From Mycobacterium hubeiense (lineage in GTDB: Bacteria; Actinomycetota; Actinomycetes; Mycobacteriales; Mycobacteriaceae), in assembly GCF_002838065.1 (NCBI RefSeq), contig NZ_PIZU01000015.1, positions 57,123 to 121,122 of the forward strand: DNA of 64,000 nucleotides. The letters run 5' to 3'. Shown here piece after piece: positions 51,606-62,264 of the stretch; the first letter of the stretch is position 1, and each line of letters opens with the position of its first letter. Position numbers and translations under genes: made by a program. The notes beneath the pieces are model-generated. The model had not been told where the DNA came from, did no database searches, and saw nothing but the letters and a program-made list of their open reading frames with translations.

Positions 51606-53090
51606 ATGACGCAAGTGCAGAGTGACAGCGGCGTGTTGGCCGGCGACGACCGGATGCTCATCGACGGTGAGCTTCAATACACCGACAGCGGCGCGAAATT
51701 CGATGTGATCCATCCGGCCACCGGGGAGGTCGCCGGGCAGGCCACCGACGGCACCGTCGACGACATGGAGCGCGCGATCGGGGCGGCGCGGCGGGCCTTC
51801 GACACCACGGACTGGTCGCGCGACCTCGACTTCCGATACCACTGCCTGATGCAGCTGCACGAGGCGCTGGAACGCGAGAAGGAGCGGCTGCGGCGCATCC
51901 TGGTCACCGAAGTCGGTTGCCCCGTCACCGTGTCCGGCAGCCAGATCGAAAGCCCGATCGACGAGGTCAAGCACTGGGCAGAGCACGGCAAGAACTTCGA
52001 GTACGTGGTGGACACGGGCGTGCATCCGACCCAGCTGGGTCCGGCGCGGCGCAAGATCGTCTACGAGCCCGTCGGCGTCGTCGGCGCGATCACGCCGTGG
52101 AATGTGCCCTTCTACCTCAACATCGCCGAGACGGTGCCCGCGCTGATGGCGGGCAACACGGTGGTGCTCAAGCCCGCGCAGCTGACTCCGTGGTCGGGCA
52201 GCGAGTACGGCCGCATTGTCGCCGAGGAGACGGATATCCCTGCCGGCGTCTTCAACGTGGTGGTGTCGAACGCCAACGAGGTGGGTGCGGCACTGTCGGC
52301 CGATCCGCGGGTGGACATGATCACCTTCACCGGGTCGACGGCCACCGGGCGGGCCATCTTGGCCGCGGGCGCGCCGACGGTGAAGAAGACGCTGCTGGAG
52401 TTGGGCGGGAAGTCGGCGCACATCGTGCTCGACGATGCGGACTTTGGCTCTGCGCTGCCGTTGGCGGCGATGATGGCGTGCGTGATGTCCGGGCAGAGCT
52501 GCATCCTGCCGTCGCGAATCCTTCTGCCGCGCAGCCGGTATGACGAAGGCATCGAGATCCTCAAGACGTCGATGGAAAACTTCCCGGTGGGTGATCCGTG
52601 GACACCGGGCATCATGCAGGGACCGCAGATCAGCGAGACGCAGCGGCAGAAGGTGCTCGGTCTGATCCGCAGCGGCATCGACTCCGGTGCGCGGGTTGTC
52701 ACCGGTGGCGGTGTGCCCGACAACCTACCGAAGGGCTACTACGTGCAGCCCACGCTGCTTGCCGACGTCGACCCGGATTCGCAAGTGGCGCAAGAGGAAA
52801 TCTTCGGGCCGGTGTTGACCGTCACGCCGTATGACACCGAGGACGAGGCGATCGCGATCGCGAACAACTCGATCTACGGGCTCTCCGGTGAGGTGTCGTC
52901 GGCCGACGTCGACCGGGCGTTTCGGGTGGCTCAGCGGATGCGCACCGGCAATGTCACCATCAACGGCAAGAGCCACTTCGGGATCACCAGCCCGTTCGGC
53001 GGCACCAAACAAAGTGGGCTCGGCCGGCGCAATGGCGAGGAAGGCTACAAGGAGTACATGGAGTCCAAGACGATCGGCATGCCGGAGTGA
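51606..53090 (+). CDS. NAD(P)-dependent aldehyde dehydrogenase
   Basis: 494-aa aldehyde dehydrogenase. Visible are VVGAITPWNVPFYLN, the cofactor loop FTGSTATG, the Glu motif LELGGKSAH, the nucleophile in SGQSCILPSR, and EEIFGPVL. ATG 51606 directly follows regulon site 5. It probably oxidises an aldehyde intermediate of the island's pathway to the acid, possibly an aldolase product. The SnoaL-like gene overlaps its stop. Confidence 0.9.
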   Translation: MTQVQSDSGVLAGDDRMLIDGELQYTDSGAKFDVIHPATGEVAGQATDGTVDDMERAIGAARRAFDTTDWSRDLDFRYHCLMQLHEALEREKERLRRILVTEVGCPVTVSGSQIESPIDEVKHWAEHGKNFEYVVDTGVHPTQLGPARRKIVYEPVGVVGAITPWNVPFYLNIAETVPALMAGNTVVLKPAQLTPWSGSEYGRIVAEETDIPAGVFNVVVSNANEVGAALSADPRVDMITFTGSTATGRAILAAGAPTVKKTLLELGGKSAHIVLDDADFGSALPLAAMMACVMSGQSCILPSRILLPRSRYDEGIEILKTSMENFPVGDPWTPGIMQGPQISETQRQKVLGLIRSGIDSGARVVTGGGVPDNLPKGYYVQPTLLADVDPDSQVAQEEIFGPVLTVTPYDTEDEAIAIANNSIYGLSGEVSSADVDRAFRVAQRMRTGNVTINGKSHFGITSPFGGTKQSGLGRRNGEEGYKEYMESKTIGMPE

Positions 53091-53512
53091 TGGACGCTGA
53101 GCGGATCAGCGACGAACTCGAAATCACTGCGCTGCTCAACAGATACGCACGCGCCGTCGACAGCAAGGACTGGGAGCTGTACCGGTCGGTGTTCACCGAC
53201 GACGCGGTCATCGACTACTCATCGGCGGGCGCGGTCGCGGGCGGCCGCGATGAGGTGGTCGACTGGTTCGCGGCGAATTTCGGGGTGATTCCATGGTCCA
53301 TGCACTACATCACCAACATCGAAAGTGAGATCGACGGCGACACGGCGCGGGTGCGGGCGATGTTCTACAACCCGATGCAGCTGCCCGGCATGAGCGAGAT
53401 GTCGTCCTGCGGCGGCTATTACGAACACGAGTTGGTCCGGACGCCTGACGGGTGGCGCAGTCGCCATCTGCGCGAGGACAACGTTTGGTTCGTCAACGGG
53501 CCTCCCCGTTAA
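53090..53512 (+). CDS. SnoaL-like / NTF2-fold protein
   Basis: 140-aa SnoaL_4-type protein: RISDELEITALLNRYARAVD, then WELYRSVFTDDAVIDYSSAG, then HYITNIESEIDGDTA. It resembles small dehydratases or isomerases and hydroxylating-dioxygenase small subunits. ATG 53090 overlaps the aldehyde dehydrogenase stop (TGATG). Its activity is unknown; it may catalyse a dehydration or isomerisation in the pathway. Confidence 0.76.
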   Translation: MDAERISDELEITALLNRYARAVDSKDWELYRSVFTDDAVIDYSSAGAVAGGRDEVVDWFAANFGVIPWSMHYITNIESEIDGDTARVRAMFYNPMQLPGMSEMSSCGGYYEHELVRTPDGWRSRHLREDNVWFVNGPPR

Positions 53513-53526
53513 CGCCGAGATTGCAC

Positions 53527-54624
53527 TCAGCCCTCGGCGGCCAGTTGACCGCACGCCGCCGCAATTTCGCGGCCGCGGGTATCGCGGACCGTGCAGGACA
53601 CGCCCCGCTCACGGACCCGTCGCACGAACTCTCGCTCGGCCGGTTTCGGGCTTGCGTCCCACTCGCTGCCCGGTGTCGGGTTCAACGGAATGACGTTGAC
53701 GTGCACCAGCGGGCCCAATGAGCCGTGCAGCTTCTTACCCAAAAGGTCTGCGCGCCAAGGCTGATCGTTGACATCGCGGATCAGCGCGTACTCGATCGAT
53801 ACCCGCCGCCCGGTCACGTCGGCGTAATAGCGTGCCGCATCGAGCGCGTCGCCGACCTTCCAGCGGGTGTTGACCGGCACCAGCGTGTCGCGCAGTTCGT
53901 CGTCCGGTGCGTGCAACGACAGCGCCAACGTGACGTTCAGTCGTTCGTCGGCGAGCTTGCGGATCGCCGGGGCCAGGCCCACCGTCGACACCGTCACCGA
54001 GCGCGCCGAGATGCCGAAGCCGTGCGGTGGCGCTGCGACGATGCGCCGCACGGCGCCCAGCACGCGGTTGTAATTGGCCAGCGGCTCGCCCATGCCCATG
54101 AAGACGATGTTGGACAGCCTGCCGTGGTCGCGGTCGCGCAATTCGACGGCCGCCGCCCGCACCTGCTCGAGAATCTCGGCGGTCGACAGGTTGCGCATCA
54201 GCCCGCCCTGGCCCGTCGCGCAGAATGGACAGGCCATGCCGCAGCCCGCCTGCGAGGAGATGCAGACGGTATTGCGGTCTGGGTAGCGCATCAGCACCGA
54301 CTCGAACGTCGTCCCGTCCACCGCGCGCCACAGCATCTTGCGGGTCTCACCCGCGTCGCACTCGATCTCGCGCACCGCGTCGAGCAGCCGCGGGAACATC
54401 GCGTCGGCGATCTGATCCCGCACGCCCGCGGGTAAATCGGTCATCGCGTGCGGATCGGCGATCAGCCGGCCGTAGTACTGATTGGCCAACTGCTTGCCGC
54501 GAAACGCCGGCAGGCCCAACTCCGCGACCGCCGCCGCGCGCCCGGCGTCGTCGAGGTCTGCGAAGTGCCGCGGCGGCGTTGCGCGTCGCGGAGCGTCGAA
54601 AACCAGGGGTAACGGGCCAGACAT
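53527..54624 (-). CDS. rlmN: 23S rRNA/tRNA adenine-C2 methyltransferase
   Basis: 365-aa radical-SAM enzyme methylating A2503 of 23S rRNA and A37 of some tRNAs. The cluster motif is [11 protein letters not shown], followed by [10 protein letters not shown], and a C-terminal catalytic Cys region ([13 protein letters not shown]). It marks the return to conserved synteny (Rv2880c-like) after the accessory island. Confidence 0.95.
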   Translation of the reverse strand: MSGPLPLVFDAPRRATPPRHFADLDDAGRAAAVAELGLPAFRGKQLANQYYGRLIADPHAMTDLPAGVRDQIADAMFPRLLDAVREIECDAGETRKMLWRAVDGTTFESVLMRYPDRNTVCISSQAGCGMACPFCATGQGGLMRNLSTAEILEQVRAAAVELRDRDHGRLSNIVFMGMGEPLANYNRVLGAVRRIVAAPPHGFGISARSVTVSTVGLAPAIRKLADERLNVTLALSLHAPDDELRDTLVPVNTRWKVGDALDAARYYADVTGRRVSIEYALIRDVNDQPWRADLLGKKLHGSLGPLVHVNVIPLNPTPGSEWDASPKPAEREFVRRVRERGVSCTVRDTRGREIAAACGQLAAEG

Positions 54625-54795
54625 GGTGTTTGTCAGTATCTCATCCGAAGCTGGCCGAAATTGATTGGACGACGGCCTCGTCGGCTCCGCACCATGGCCT
54701 TATGCCGTTCCGCGCTGCGTCGATCCTTACGTTCTTCTATGCCTTGTCTGCGCTCGGCTAACCCATCGGCGGCCTGTTGGCTGAACGCGCGCGCG
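54625..54795. other. 171-bp intergenic region between rlmN and cdsA
   Basis: No gene, repeat or clear hairpin is seen. It should hold the rlmN promoter and the end of the cdsA transcript. A 19-codon frame at 54702-54761 is hydrophobic but has no ribosome-binding site. Confidence 0.5.
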
Positions 54796-55671
54796 TCACG
54801 CCAGCAGCGTCAGCACGATCCAGCCCGCGACGGCCGAGGGCAGCATCGCGTCGATCCGGTCCATCACTCCCCCATGACCGGGTAGCAGTCTGCCCATGTC
54901 TTTGATGCCGAGGTCGCGTTTGACCTGCGACTCGACGAGATCGCCGAGTACGCCGGTGATCACCAGCATCAGGCCCAGCGCCACGCCTGCCCACCACGGC
55001 CGCTCCAACAGGAACACCACCGCCAGCACCGACGCGCCGATGCCGAACAGCAGCGACCCGGCCAGACCCTCCCAGGATTTCTTCGGGCTGATCGCCGGCA
55101 CCATCAGATGCTTGCCGAACAGCACTCCGGCCGCGTAGCCGCCGATGTCGGCGAAGACGACGGTCGCGATCACGGTGAACACCCGCGCCCCACCGTGGTC
55201 CTGGAAGATCAACAGCGCACTGAAGCCGGCGAAGAGCGGCACCCAGGTCGCGAGGAGGATCGTGGCGGAGATGTCGCGCAGGTAGTTCACCGGCTGTTCG
55301 CGAAGACCGTGTCCGATCAGCCGCCAGACCATGGACACCACGATCGTCCCTGCATAGGCGCCCAGCAGGCCGGCCGGGCCGTAGGGCCACGTCAACCAGA
55401 TCATCGCCTGGCCGCCGACGAGGAGCGGGATGACGGGCAGGGCGTACCCGGGCTCGCGCAGCCTGCGGATGACTTCGTGCGTCGCGATCGGAATCGCCAC
55501 CGCGAGCACCGGCAGCCAACCGATGGGGGCGAACAGCAAAATCCCGATCGCCAGCGCACCGAGTGCGACGCCGACGGCAATCGCGGCCGGTAGGTTGCGC
55601 CCAGTACGCGATGCCTTCTTGGGCGGTTCCTCCACCGGGGTACCCACGGGACGTGCCTGCTGCTCGGCCAC
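54796..55671 (-). CDS. cdsA: Phosphatidate cytidylyltransferase (CDP-diacylglycerol synthase)
   Basis: 291-aa membrane enzyme making CDP-diacylglycerol from phosphatidate and CTP, the entry point to phosphoinositides, cardiolipin and PE. It has about seven to eight membrane segments. The family signature lies at the C-terminus (GDLVESQVKRDLGIKDMG then GGVMDRIDAML). The GTG start shares one base with the frr stop (TAGTG). Confidence 0.94.
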   Translation of the reverse strand: MAEQQARPVGTPVEEPPKKASRTGRNLPAAIAVGVALGALAIGILLFAPIGWLPVLAVAIPIATHEVIRRLREPGYALPVIPLLVGGQAMIWLTWPYGPAGLLGAYAGTIVVSMVWRLIGHGLREQPVNYLRDISATILLATWVPLFAGFSALLIFQDHGGARVFTVIATVVFADIGGYAAGVLFGKHLMVPAISPKKSWEGLAGSLLFGIGASVLAVVFLLERPWWAGVALGLMLVITGVLGDLVESQVKRDLGIKDMGRLLPGHGGVMDRIDAMLPSAVAGWIVLTLLA

Positions 55672-56228
55672 TAGACCTCCAGCAGTTCGCCTTCTTTGTG
55701 CTTCACCAAGTCGTCGATCTGCTGCGTGTATTGGTGAGTGGTCTTGTCGAGATCCTTCTCCGCGCGGGCCACCTCGTCCTCGCCGGCTTCGCCTTCCTTT
55801 TTGATGCGGTGCAGTTCCTCCATAGCTTTGCGACGGATGTTGCGCACCGACACCCGCGCGTCCTCGCCCTTGGCCTTGGCCTGCTTGACCAGTTCGCGGC
55901 GGCGCTCCTCGGTGAGCTGCGGGATGGCGACGCGAATGACGTTGCCGTCGTTGGTCGGATTCACCCCCAGGTCGGAGTTGCGGATGGCGTCCTCGATCGC
56001 CTTGAGCTGCGACTGCTCATAGGGCTTGATGACGACGAGCCGCGCCTCGGGAACGTTGATGCTCGACAGCTGGGTGATGGGCGTGGAGGCGCCGTAGTAG
56101 TCGATGTGGATGCGGGAGAACATGCCGGGGTTCGCCCGGCCGGTGCGGATGGATGCGAGGTCGTCGCGTGCCACCGCGACGGCCTTCTCCATCTTCTCCT
56201 CGGCGTCGAAGAGGGTTTCGTCGATCAC
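55671..56228 (-). CDS. frr: Ribosome recycling factor
   Basis: 185-aa L-shaped factor that, with EF-G, splits post-termination ribosomes. Conserved runs are [19 protein letters not shown] [32 protein letters not shown] [13 protein letters not shown], and [15 protein letters not shown]. Start ATG 56228 is 20 bases after the pyrH stop, forming the pyrH-frr-cdsA operon. Confidence 0.96.
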   Translation of the reverse strand: MIDETLFDAEEKMEKAVAVARDDLASIRTGRANPGMFSRIHIDYYGASTPITQLSSINVPEARLVVIKPYEQSQLKAIEDAIRNSDLGVNPTNDGNVIRVAIPQLTEERRRELVKQAKAKGEDARVSVRNIRRKAMEELHRIKKEGEAGEDEVARAEKDLDKTTHQYTQQIDDLVKHKEGELLEV

Positions 56229-56248
56229 TGTGCCTTCTCCCGTGTCCG

Positions 56249-57013
56249 TCAGCGCGTGGTGACCAGTGTTCCGATCTTCTCACCTGCAACCGCCCGGGCG
56301 ATATTGCCGTCGATAAGGAGGTTGAACACGAGGATCGGCATGCCGTTGTCCATACAGAGGCTGAATGCCGTGGCGTCGGCCACCCGCAGTCCGCGGTCGA
56401 TGACCTCGCGGTGAGTGATCGCGGTGAGCAGTTCGGCGTCGGGATTCTCCCGCGGGTCGGCGGTGAAGACGCCGTCGACGGCCTTGGCCATCAACACCAC
56501 GTCGGCGCCGATCTCCAGCGCACGTTGGGCGGCGGTGGTGTCGGTGGAGAAGTACGGCAGGCCCATGCCGGCGCCGAAGATCACCACGCGGCCCTTCTCC
56601 AGATGCCGAACGGCCCGCAACGGAATGTAGGGCTCGGCGACCTGGCCCATGGTGATCGCGGTCTGCACCCGGGTCGCGATGCCCTCTTTTTCCAGAAAGT
56701 CTTGCAGCGCAAGGCTGTTCATCACGGTGCCGAGCATGCCCATGTAGTCGCTGCGGGTCCGCTCCATACCGCGCTGCTGCAGCTGCGCACCGCGGAAGAA
56801 GTTGCCACCGCCGATGACGACGGCCACCTGGACGCCGCTGCGGACCACTTCGGCGATCTGGCGGGCCACCTGGTGCACGACGTCGGGATCCAGCCCCACT
56901 CCGCCGCCGCCGAACATCTCACCGCCGAGTTTGAGCAGCACGCGCGAATAGAAGGGTCGGATCGGACCCGCCGCATCGGCGCCATTACTGCTTGTCGGCT
57001 CCGGGTCCGGCAT
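56249..57013 (-). CDS. pyrH: UMP kinase
   Basis: 254-aa amino-acid-kinase-fold enzyme phosphorylating UMP to UDP; hexameric, GTP-activated and UTP-inhibited in this family. Motifs are [38 protein letters not shown] and [18 protein letters not shown] 57013 is preferred, with AGGAGG upstream; ATG 57046 would lie inside the leader hairpin. Confidence 0.95.
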   Translation of the reverse strand: MPDPEPTSSNGADAAGPIRPFYSRVLLKLGGEMFGGGGVGLDPDVVHQVARQIAEVVRSGVQVAVVIGGGNFFRGAQLQQRGMERTRSDYMGMLGTVMNSLALQDFLEKEGIATRVQTAITMGQVAEPYIPLRAVRHLEKGRVVIFGAGMGLPYFSTDTTAAQRALEIGADVVLMAKAVDGVFTADPRENPDAELLTAITHREVIDRGLRVADATAFSLCMDNGMPILVFNLLIDGNIARAVAGEKIGTLVTTR

Positions 57014-57033
57014 CGGTTCCTTGGCCTCCTCGC

Positions 57034-57076
57034 ATAAGAGTGCCATCCGGGCGCTGTCCCAGGACGGCACTCTTAT
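57034..57076 (-). promoter_or_regulatory. Hairpin in the pyrH leader / methyltransferase terminator
   Basis: ATAAGAGTGCC (57034-57044) pairs perfectly with GGCACTCTTAT (57066-57076); the 21-base loop contains further partial pairing. On the transcript it lies after the methyltransferase stop and just before the pyrH ribosome-binding site, so it could terminate the former or modulate the latter. Confidence 0.65.
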
Positions 57077-57132
57077 CCTGCCTCATCGCAGACACCTCCG
57101 TTGCCAGGGGGCGTCGTTTCGCGAGGCCCGGT

Positions 57133-57829
<697 letters not shown>

Positions 57830-57846
57830 GTGTCAACATGCTTGAT

Positions 57847-58272
57847 ATGAGCGAGCTCTTGGAGGACCAGCCGCTGGGCTACCTGCTGCAACGGGTCAGC
57901 AATGTCTTGCGCGGCGAGGTGACCGCAACGGTCCTGGAACCGCTCGGACTGGCGTTCCCGCAATACATCTGCATGCGGGTGCTGTCGCGCTATCCCGGGC
58001 GATCCAACGCCGAGCTCGCGCGGGATATGAACGTGTCGCCGCAGGCGATGAACATGGTGTTGCGGGGCCTTGAAGAACGCGGGCTCGTCACCCGGCCGGC
58101 GACCGCCGCATCGGGCCGGTCGCTGCCCGCCGAGCTGACACGCGAGGGTTTGGAGTTGTTGCGCCGCACCGATTCCGGCGTGCGTGCGGCCGAGCGTCGC
58201 CTGCTGTCCGGTCTGACTGAACAGCAGCGGCGTGAGTTCAAGCGGATTCTGGTGACCCTGGGATCAGACTGA
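57847..58272 (+). CDS. MarR-family repressor (Rv2887-like)
   Basis: 141-aa winged-helix regulator. The DNA-binding part has NAELARDMNVSPQAMNMVLRG and GLVTRPATAASGRSLPAELT. It resembles Rv2887 in position (between pyrH and amiC) and sequence as I recall it. Rv2887 represses the methyltransferase gene Rv0560c and responds to salicylate-like compounds. MSELLEDQ (57847) is used; ATG 57838 is an alternative. Confidence 0.85.
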   Translation: MSELLEDQPLGYLLQRVSNVLRGEVTATVLEPLGLAFPQYICMRVLSRYPGRSNAELARDMNVSPQAMNMVLRGLEERGLVTRPATAASGRSLPAELTREGLELLRRTDSGVRAAERRLLSGLTEQQRREFKRILVTLGSD

Positions 58273-59034
58273 GGCCTTGCGGCCGAGGCCGGCCATCAGC
58301 AGCGGCGTCACCAGCCGGATGTCGGCACCGAACCGTTGCGACGCCGCATCGGCCTCCTCGGCGGTGAGCAGGCCGGCCTCGACCACGGCGCCGCGCAAAC
58401 TCTCGAAGGACAGCCGGAAGAACTCGAAGCCGGGATCGCGGGAGCTGATGAGGCGGGCGCGGCCTTCGCCGCGTACGTCGACGAGGCCGGCGTCGGCCAT
58501 GTCGGCGACGACCTGCCGACCGTATCTCGGTTCGAACCCGGCCCGCTGCATGAACGCCATGATCGCCTCGGTCACCCGGTCAAGGCCGGGCTCGTCGCCC
58601 TCGAAGCCGAAGCAGCTCCAGTCGTAGTCCTCGATGACCATCCACCCGCCGGGACGCAGCGTGGCTGCCAGACGGTCCAGAATCTGCCTGCGCTCGGGGA
58701 GGTGCTCGAGCACCAAACGCGCATGGACCACGTCGAATTCGGCCTGCGGGAGCTCATTGGTGCGGATGTCGATCTGGCGCACCTCAATGCGTTCGGATGC
58801 CAACGGCTCGACGAAGCGGGTGTCGATATCGACGGCGAGGACGGTCGCGCCGCGGTCGGCCATCCATCGCACCATCGACCCGCCCCCGGCGCCGACCTCG
58901 AGGCATTTCCAGTCAGGGCCCACGCCGAGCTCGGCGAGCAGGGCCTGAGTGCCCGGATCCCACAGCGACTCCATGCCCGCCAGTCGGGCCCGCTCCTCGG
59001 CGAAGCTCTGGTCGTAGACGTACTCGTGCGTCAT
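58264..59034 (-). CDS. Class I SAM-dependent methyltransferase
   Basis: 256-aa methyltransferase with motif I LEVGAGGGSMVRWMADRG, ATVLAVDIDTRF and HARLVLEHLPER. The start MTHEYVYDQ overlaps the amidase stop, so the two are co-translated. The last nine bases overlap the convergent MarR gene. The substrate is unknown. Confidence 0.8.
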   Translation of the reverse strand: MTHEYVYDQSFAEERARLAGMESLWDPGTQALLAELGVGPDWKCLEVGAGGGSMVRWMADRGATVLAVDIDTRFVEPLASERIEVRQIDIRTNELPQAEFDVVHARLVLEHLPERRQILDRLAATLRPGGWMVIEDYDWSCFGFEGDEPGLDRVTEAIMAFMQRAGFEPRYGRQVVADMADAGLVDVRGEGRARLISSRDPGFEFFRLSFESLRGAVVEAGLLTAEEADAASQRFGADIRLVTPLLMAGLGRKASV

Positions 59035-60437
59035 CCCTGAATTCTCGGCCACGGGCGGGCCGCTTCGAGTTCGTACGCCAACTCCAGCAGACGGACTTCC
59101 TGGCCGACGGTGGAGGCGAACATCATCCCGACCGGCAGGCCTGACGCCGACTGCGCCAGCGGCAGCGAGATCGCCGGTTCGCCGGTGGCGTTCTGCAGCG
59201 GTGTGAACGCGACCCACTCGATGAGCCGGTCGATGATCTGCTGGTAGTCCGCGGTGGGGTCGAGGTGTCCGATCGCGGGCGTCACATCGGCCACCGTCGG
59301 CGTCAACACCACGTCGTAGGTTTGGCCCAGCCGGGACGTCACGCGTCGCATCCGGGACAGTCGCGCGATGGCCAGCGGGAGCCGGTGCAGGTTGCGCGCG
59401 GCGAAGCGCTCCAGGCCCAGGGTGAGGTTGTCCAGCCTTGTGCGGTCGAAGCTTTCGCCAAAGGTGCGACGTCCGCCGCGCACCAACGCGAACGCCAGAA
59501 AGGACCAGTACAGCAGGAAGTCGTTCATGAAGTGCGGCGGCACTGGGTTGTCGATCGGTGTGACACGATGGCCGAACTCTTCGAGCAGCGCAGCGGTTTT
59601 CAGCGTCAGCTCCCGCACTTCCGGGCTGGCTTTACGCGCGATCGATTGCGTGCAGACCGCGACCCGCAACCTCTTCTTCGCCGGGCCTGTGACGTCGCCG
59701 ATCGGCGGCAGCTTGGGGTTGCGGTAGACGCGCTCCATCTCCCGGTAGAACGCCGCGGTGTCACGCACCGAGCGGGTGACGACGCCGTTGGTCACGATGC
59801 GCAGTGGCATCTGCCGCATGTCCTTGTCCAGCGGCAGCCGCCCGCGCGACGGCTTCAGGCCCACTAACCCGTTGCAGGAGGCGGGAATTCGGATGGAGCC
59901 GCCGCCGTCGTTGGCGTGCGCGAGGGGCACCACCCCGGCGGCGACGAACGCGCCCGAGCCCGACGACGACGCGCCGGCGGTGTAGTCGGGATTCCACGGG
60001 TTGCGCACCGGACCCAATCGCGGATGCTCGGCCGACGCGCTGAAGCCGAATTCGGACAGGCGGGTCTTCCCCAGCGGCACCAGGCCTGTCGCCAGATACG
60101 CGCGGGCGAAATCGCCGTCGACCAACTCCGGACGCGGGTCCCACGCGTCGGTGCCCTGCATCGTCGGCATGTCGCCGACGGCGACGTTGTCCTTGATGTA
60201 GGTGGGCACGCCGTCGAAGTAACCGCCGTAGGGCCGCGCGGCCCGCCCGCGGGTCCGGGCGCGCTCGAACGCCTCATACGCCAAGCCGTTGAGCATCGGG
60301 TTGACGGCCTCGGTGCGCGCGATCGCGGCGTCGATTAGTTCCCCGACCGTGACACGGCCGGCGGCCAATTCGTGGACAAGGCCGACCGCGTCGAACTCAC
60401 CGAGGGCGTCATCGCGAAATGCGGATATCCGGGTCAC
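59031..60437 (-). CDS. amiC: Amidase (AmiC/Rv2888c-like)
   Basis: 468-aa amidase-signature enzyme hydrolysing aliphatic or aryl amides. The catalytic Lys is in YIKDNVAVGDMP, and the Ser pair in the signature AGASSSGSGAFVAAG, with DGGGSIRIPASCNGLVG following. GTG 60437 gives the expected length; the longer frame overlaps the tsf terminator. The same signature occurs in many amidases, so the substrate is open. Confidence 0.87.
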   Translation of the reverse strand: MTRISAFRDDALGEFDAVGLVHELAAGRVTVGELIDAAIARTEAVNPMLNGLAYEAFERARTRGRAARPYGGYFDGVPTYIKDNVAVGDMPTMQGTDAWDPRPELVDGDFARAYLATGLVPLGKTRLSEFGFSASAEHPRLGPVRNPWNPDYTAGASSSGSGAFVAAGVVPLAHANDGGGSIRIPASCNGLVGLKPSRGRLPLDKDMRQMPLRIVTNGVVTRSVRDTAAFYREMERVYRNPKLPPIGDVTGPAKKRLRVAVCTQSIARKASPEVRELTLKTAALLEEFGHRVTPIDNPVPPHFMNDFLLYWSFLAFALVRGGRRTFGESFDRTRLDNLTLGLERFAARNLHRLPLAIARLSRMRRVTSRLGQTYDVVLTPTVADVTPAIGHLDPTADYQQIIDRLIEWVAFTPLQNATGEPAISLPLAQSASGLPVGMMFASTVGQEVRLLELAYELEAARPWPRIQG

Positions 60438-60480
60438 ACGCCGACGGTACCAACTCGTACCGCCGAGGTCACTCGCCGAG

Positions 60481-60530
60481 CAGACACAAAATCGCACAAA
60501 ACCGCGGCAAATCGTGCGACTTTGCGTCTG
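60481..60530 (-). terminator. Terminator hairpin downstream of tsf
   Basis: CAGACACAAAATCGCAC (60481-60497) pairs with GTGCGACTTTGCGTCTG (60514-60530) at 15 of 17 positions, with a 16-base loop. It lies ten bases after the tsf stop and before the amidase start, so it probably ends the rpsB-tsf transcript. Confidence 0.78.
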
Positions 60531-60539
60531 TTCGCGGTG

Positions 60540-61355
60540 TTAGGCCTGGCCGACCTCGAACCGGACGAACCGCGTGACGGTCACACCCGCCTCGTCGAGC
60601 AGCGCCTTGACCGTCTTTTTGTTGTCGGACACCGATGGCTGATCCAGCAGCACGACATCCTTGTAGAAACCGGTCACGCGGCCCTCGACGATCTTGGGCA
60701 GCGCCTGTTCGGGCTTGCCCTCGTTGCGGGCGGTCTCCTCGGCGATGCGCCGCTCGTTGGCGACGATGTCCTCGGGCACGTCCTCACGCGTCAGGTAGCG
60801 GGCCTTCAGCGCGGCGATCTGCAGGGCGACCGCGTGGGCGGCCTCGGTGTTGTCGCCCTCGTACTCCACGAGCACACCCACCGCCGGCGGCAGATCGGCC
60901 GCTCGCTTGTGCAGGTAGGTCTCGACCTTGCCGTCGAAATAGGCGACCCGACGCAGCTCGAGCTTCTCGCCGATCTTCGCGGACAGATCCGCGATGACCT
61001 GCTCGACGGTCTTGTCGCCGACCTTGGCGGCCTTGAGCGAGTCGACGTCGTTGGCCTTCGCAGCCGCGGCTGCCGCCACGATCTGATCGGCCACCGACTG
61101 GAACTCGGCGTTCTTCGCAACGAAGTCCGTCTCCGAGTTCAGCTCGATCAGCGCACCGTCCTTGGCGGCCACCAGACCCTCGGCCGTCGCACGCTCGGCG
61201 CGCTTGCCGACGTCCTTGGCGCCCTTGATGCGCAGCAGCTCGACAGCCTTGTCGAAGTCGCCGTCGGCCTCGACGAGCGCGTTCTTCGAGTCGAGCATGC
61301 CGGCGCCGGTCAGCTCCCGCAGGCGCTTGACGTCGGCGGCGGTGTAGTTGGCCAT
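60540..61355 (-). CDS. tsf: Translation elongation factor Ts
   Basis: 271-aa guanine-nucleotide exchange factor of EF-Tu. The N-terminal module [20 protein letters not shown] matches the UBA-like TDVKxLRExTGAG motif, and the core has [12 protein letters not shown]. It follows rpsB by 11 bases, the universal rpsB-tsf operon. Confidence 0.97.
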   Translation of the reverse strand: MANYTAADVKRLRELTGAGMLDSKNALVEADGDFDKAVELLRIKGAKDVGKRAERATAEGLVAAKDGALIELNSETDFVAKNAEFQSVADQIVAAAAAAKANDVDSLKAAKVGDKTVEQVIADLSAKIGEKLELRRVAYFDGKVETYLHKRAADLPPAVGVLVEYEGDNTEAAHAVALQIAALKARYLTREDVPEDIVANERRIAEETARNEGKPEQALPKIVEGRVTGFYKDVVLLDQPSVSDNKKTVKALLDEAGVTVTRFVRFEVGQA

Positions 61356-61366
61356 ATCTGGTCTCC

Positions 61367-62206
61367 CTAAGACTCTGAAGTTTTCGGTTCGGTTTGGATG
61401 TCGGCCTCGGGCGTTCCCGGCGCGCCGGTCGACGCCGTCGCCGTCGCGCCGGCCAGCAGCTCCTGCTCCCACTCGGCCAGCGGCTCAGCGCCTTCGGCTT
61501 CGGCCTTCTCGCCGGCACCGGCGCGGGCCTGCAGGCCTTCGGCGACCGCCGAGGCGATCACCTTGGTCAGCAGCGCGGCCGAACGGATCGCGTCGTCATT
61601 GCCCGGGATCGGGTAGTCGACGAGGTCGGGATCGCAGTTGGTGTCGAGGATCGCGATCACGGGGATGCCCAGCTTGCGGGCCTCACCGACGGCGATGTGC
61701 TCCTTGTTGGTGTCGACGACCCATACGGCCGATGGCACCTTCTGCATGTCCCGGATACCGCCGAGGCTGCGCTCGAGCTTGTTCTTCTCGCGGGTCAGGC
61801 CGAGGATTTCCTTCTTGGTGCGGCCCTCGAACCCGCCGGTCTGCTCCATCGCCTCGAGTTCCTTGAGGCGCTGCAGCCGCTTGTGCACGGTGGAGAAGTT
61901 GGTGAGCATGCCGCCCAGCCAGCGCTGGTTCACGTACGGCATGCCGACGCGGGTGGCCTCCTCGGCGATCGACTCCTGCGCCTGCTTCTTGGTGCCGACG
62001 AACAGGATGGTGCCGCCGTGGGCGACCGTCTCCTTGACGAATTCGTACGCCTTGTCGATGTAGGTCAGCGTCTGCTGCAGATCGATGATGTAGATGCCGT
62101 TGCGGTCGGTGAAGATGAACCGCTTCATCTTGGGGTTCCAACGACGGGTCTGATGCCCGAAGTGGGCGCCGCTGTCAAGCAGCTGTTTCATGGTCACTAC
62201 GGCCAT
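61367..62206 (-). CDS. rpsB: 30S ribosomal protein S2
   Basis: 279-aa small-subunit protein. Signatures are [49 protein letters not shown] and [10 protein letters not shown] low-complexity acidic C-terminal tail of about 40 residues is typical of mycobacteria. A long stem-loop sits in its leader. Confidence 0.97.
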   Translation of the reverse strand: MAVVTMKQLLDSGAHFGHQTRRWNPKMKRFIFTDRNGIYIIDLQQTLTYIDKAYEFVKETVAHGGTILFVGTKKQAQESIAEEATRVGMPYVNQRWLGGMLTNFSTVHKRLQRLKELEAMEQTGGFEGRTKKEILGLTREKNKLERSLGGIRDMQKVPSAVWVVDTNKEHIAVGEARKLGIPVIAILDTNCDPDLVDYPIPGNDDAIRSAALLTKVIASAVAEGLQARAGAGEKAEAEGAEPLAEWEQELLAGATATASTGAPGTPEADIQTEPKTSES

Positions 62207-62264
62207 GGGTTTATGCCTCTTTTGTTGTCGGTTGACGCGCGGCGCCGGGTGACGCCGAGCCCTG

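Noticed and set aside
54702..54761. 19-residue hydrophobic micropeptide
   Set aside because: No ribosome-binding site, no supporting context, and frames of this length are common by chance.
60438..60497. Extended N-terminus of the amidase
   Set aside because: It would run into the tsf terminator hairpin and adds Cys/Ser-rich residues not expected in the family; GTG 60437 gives the normal length.
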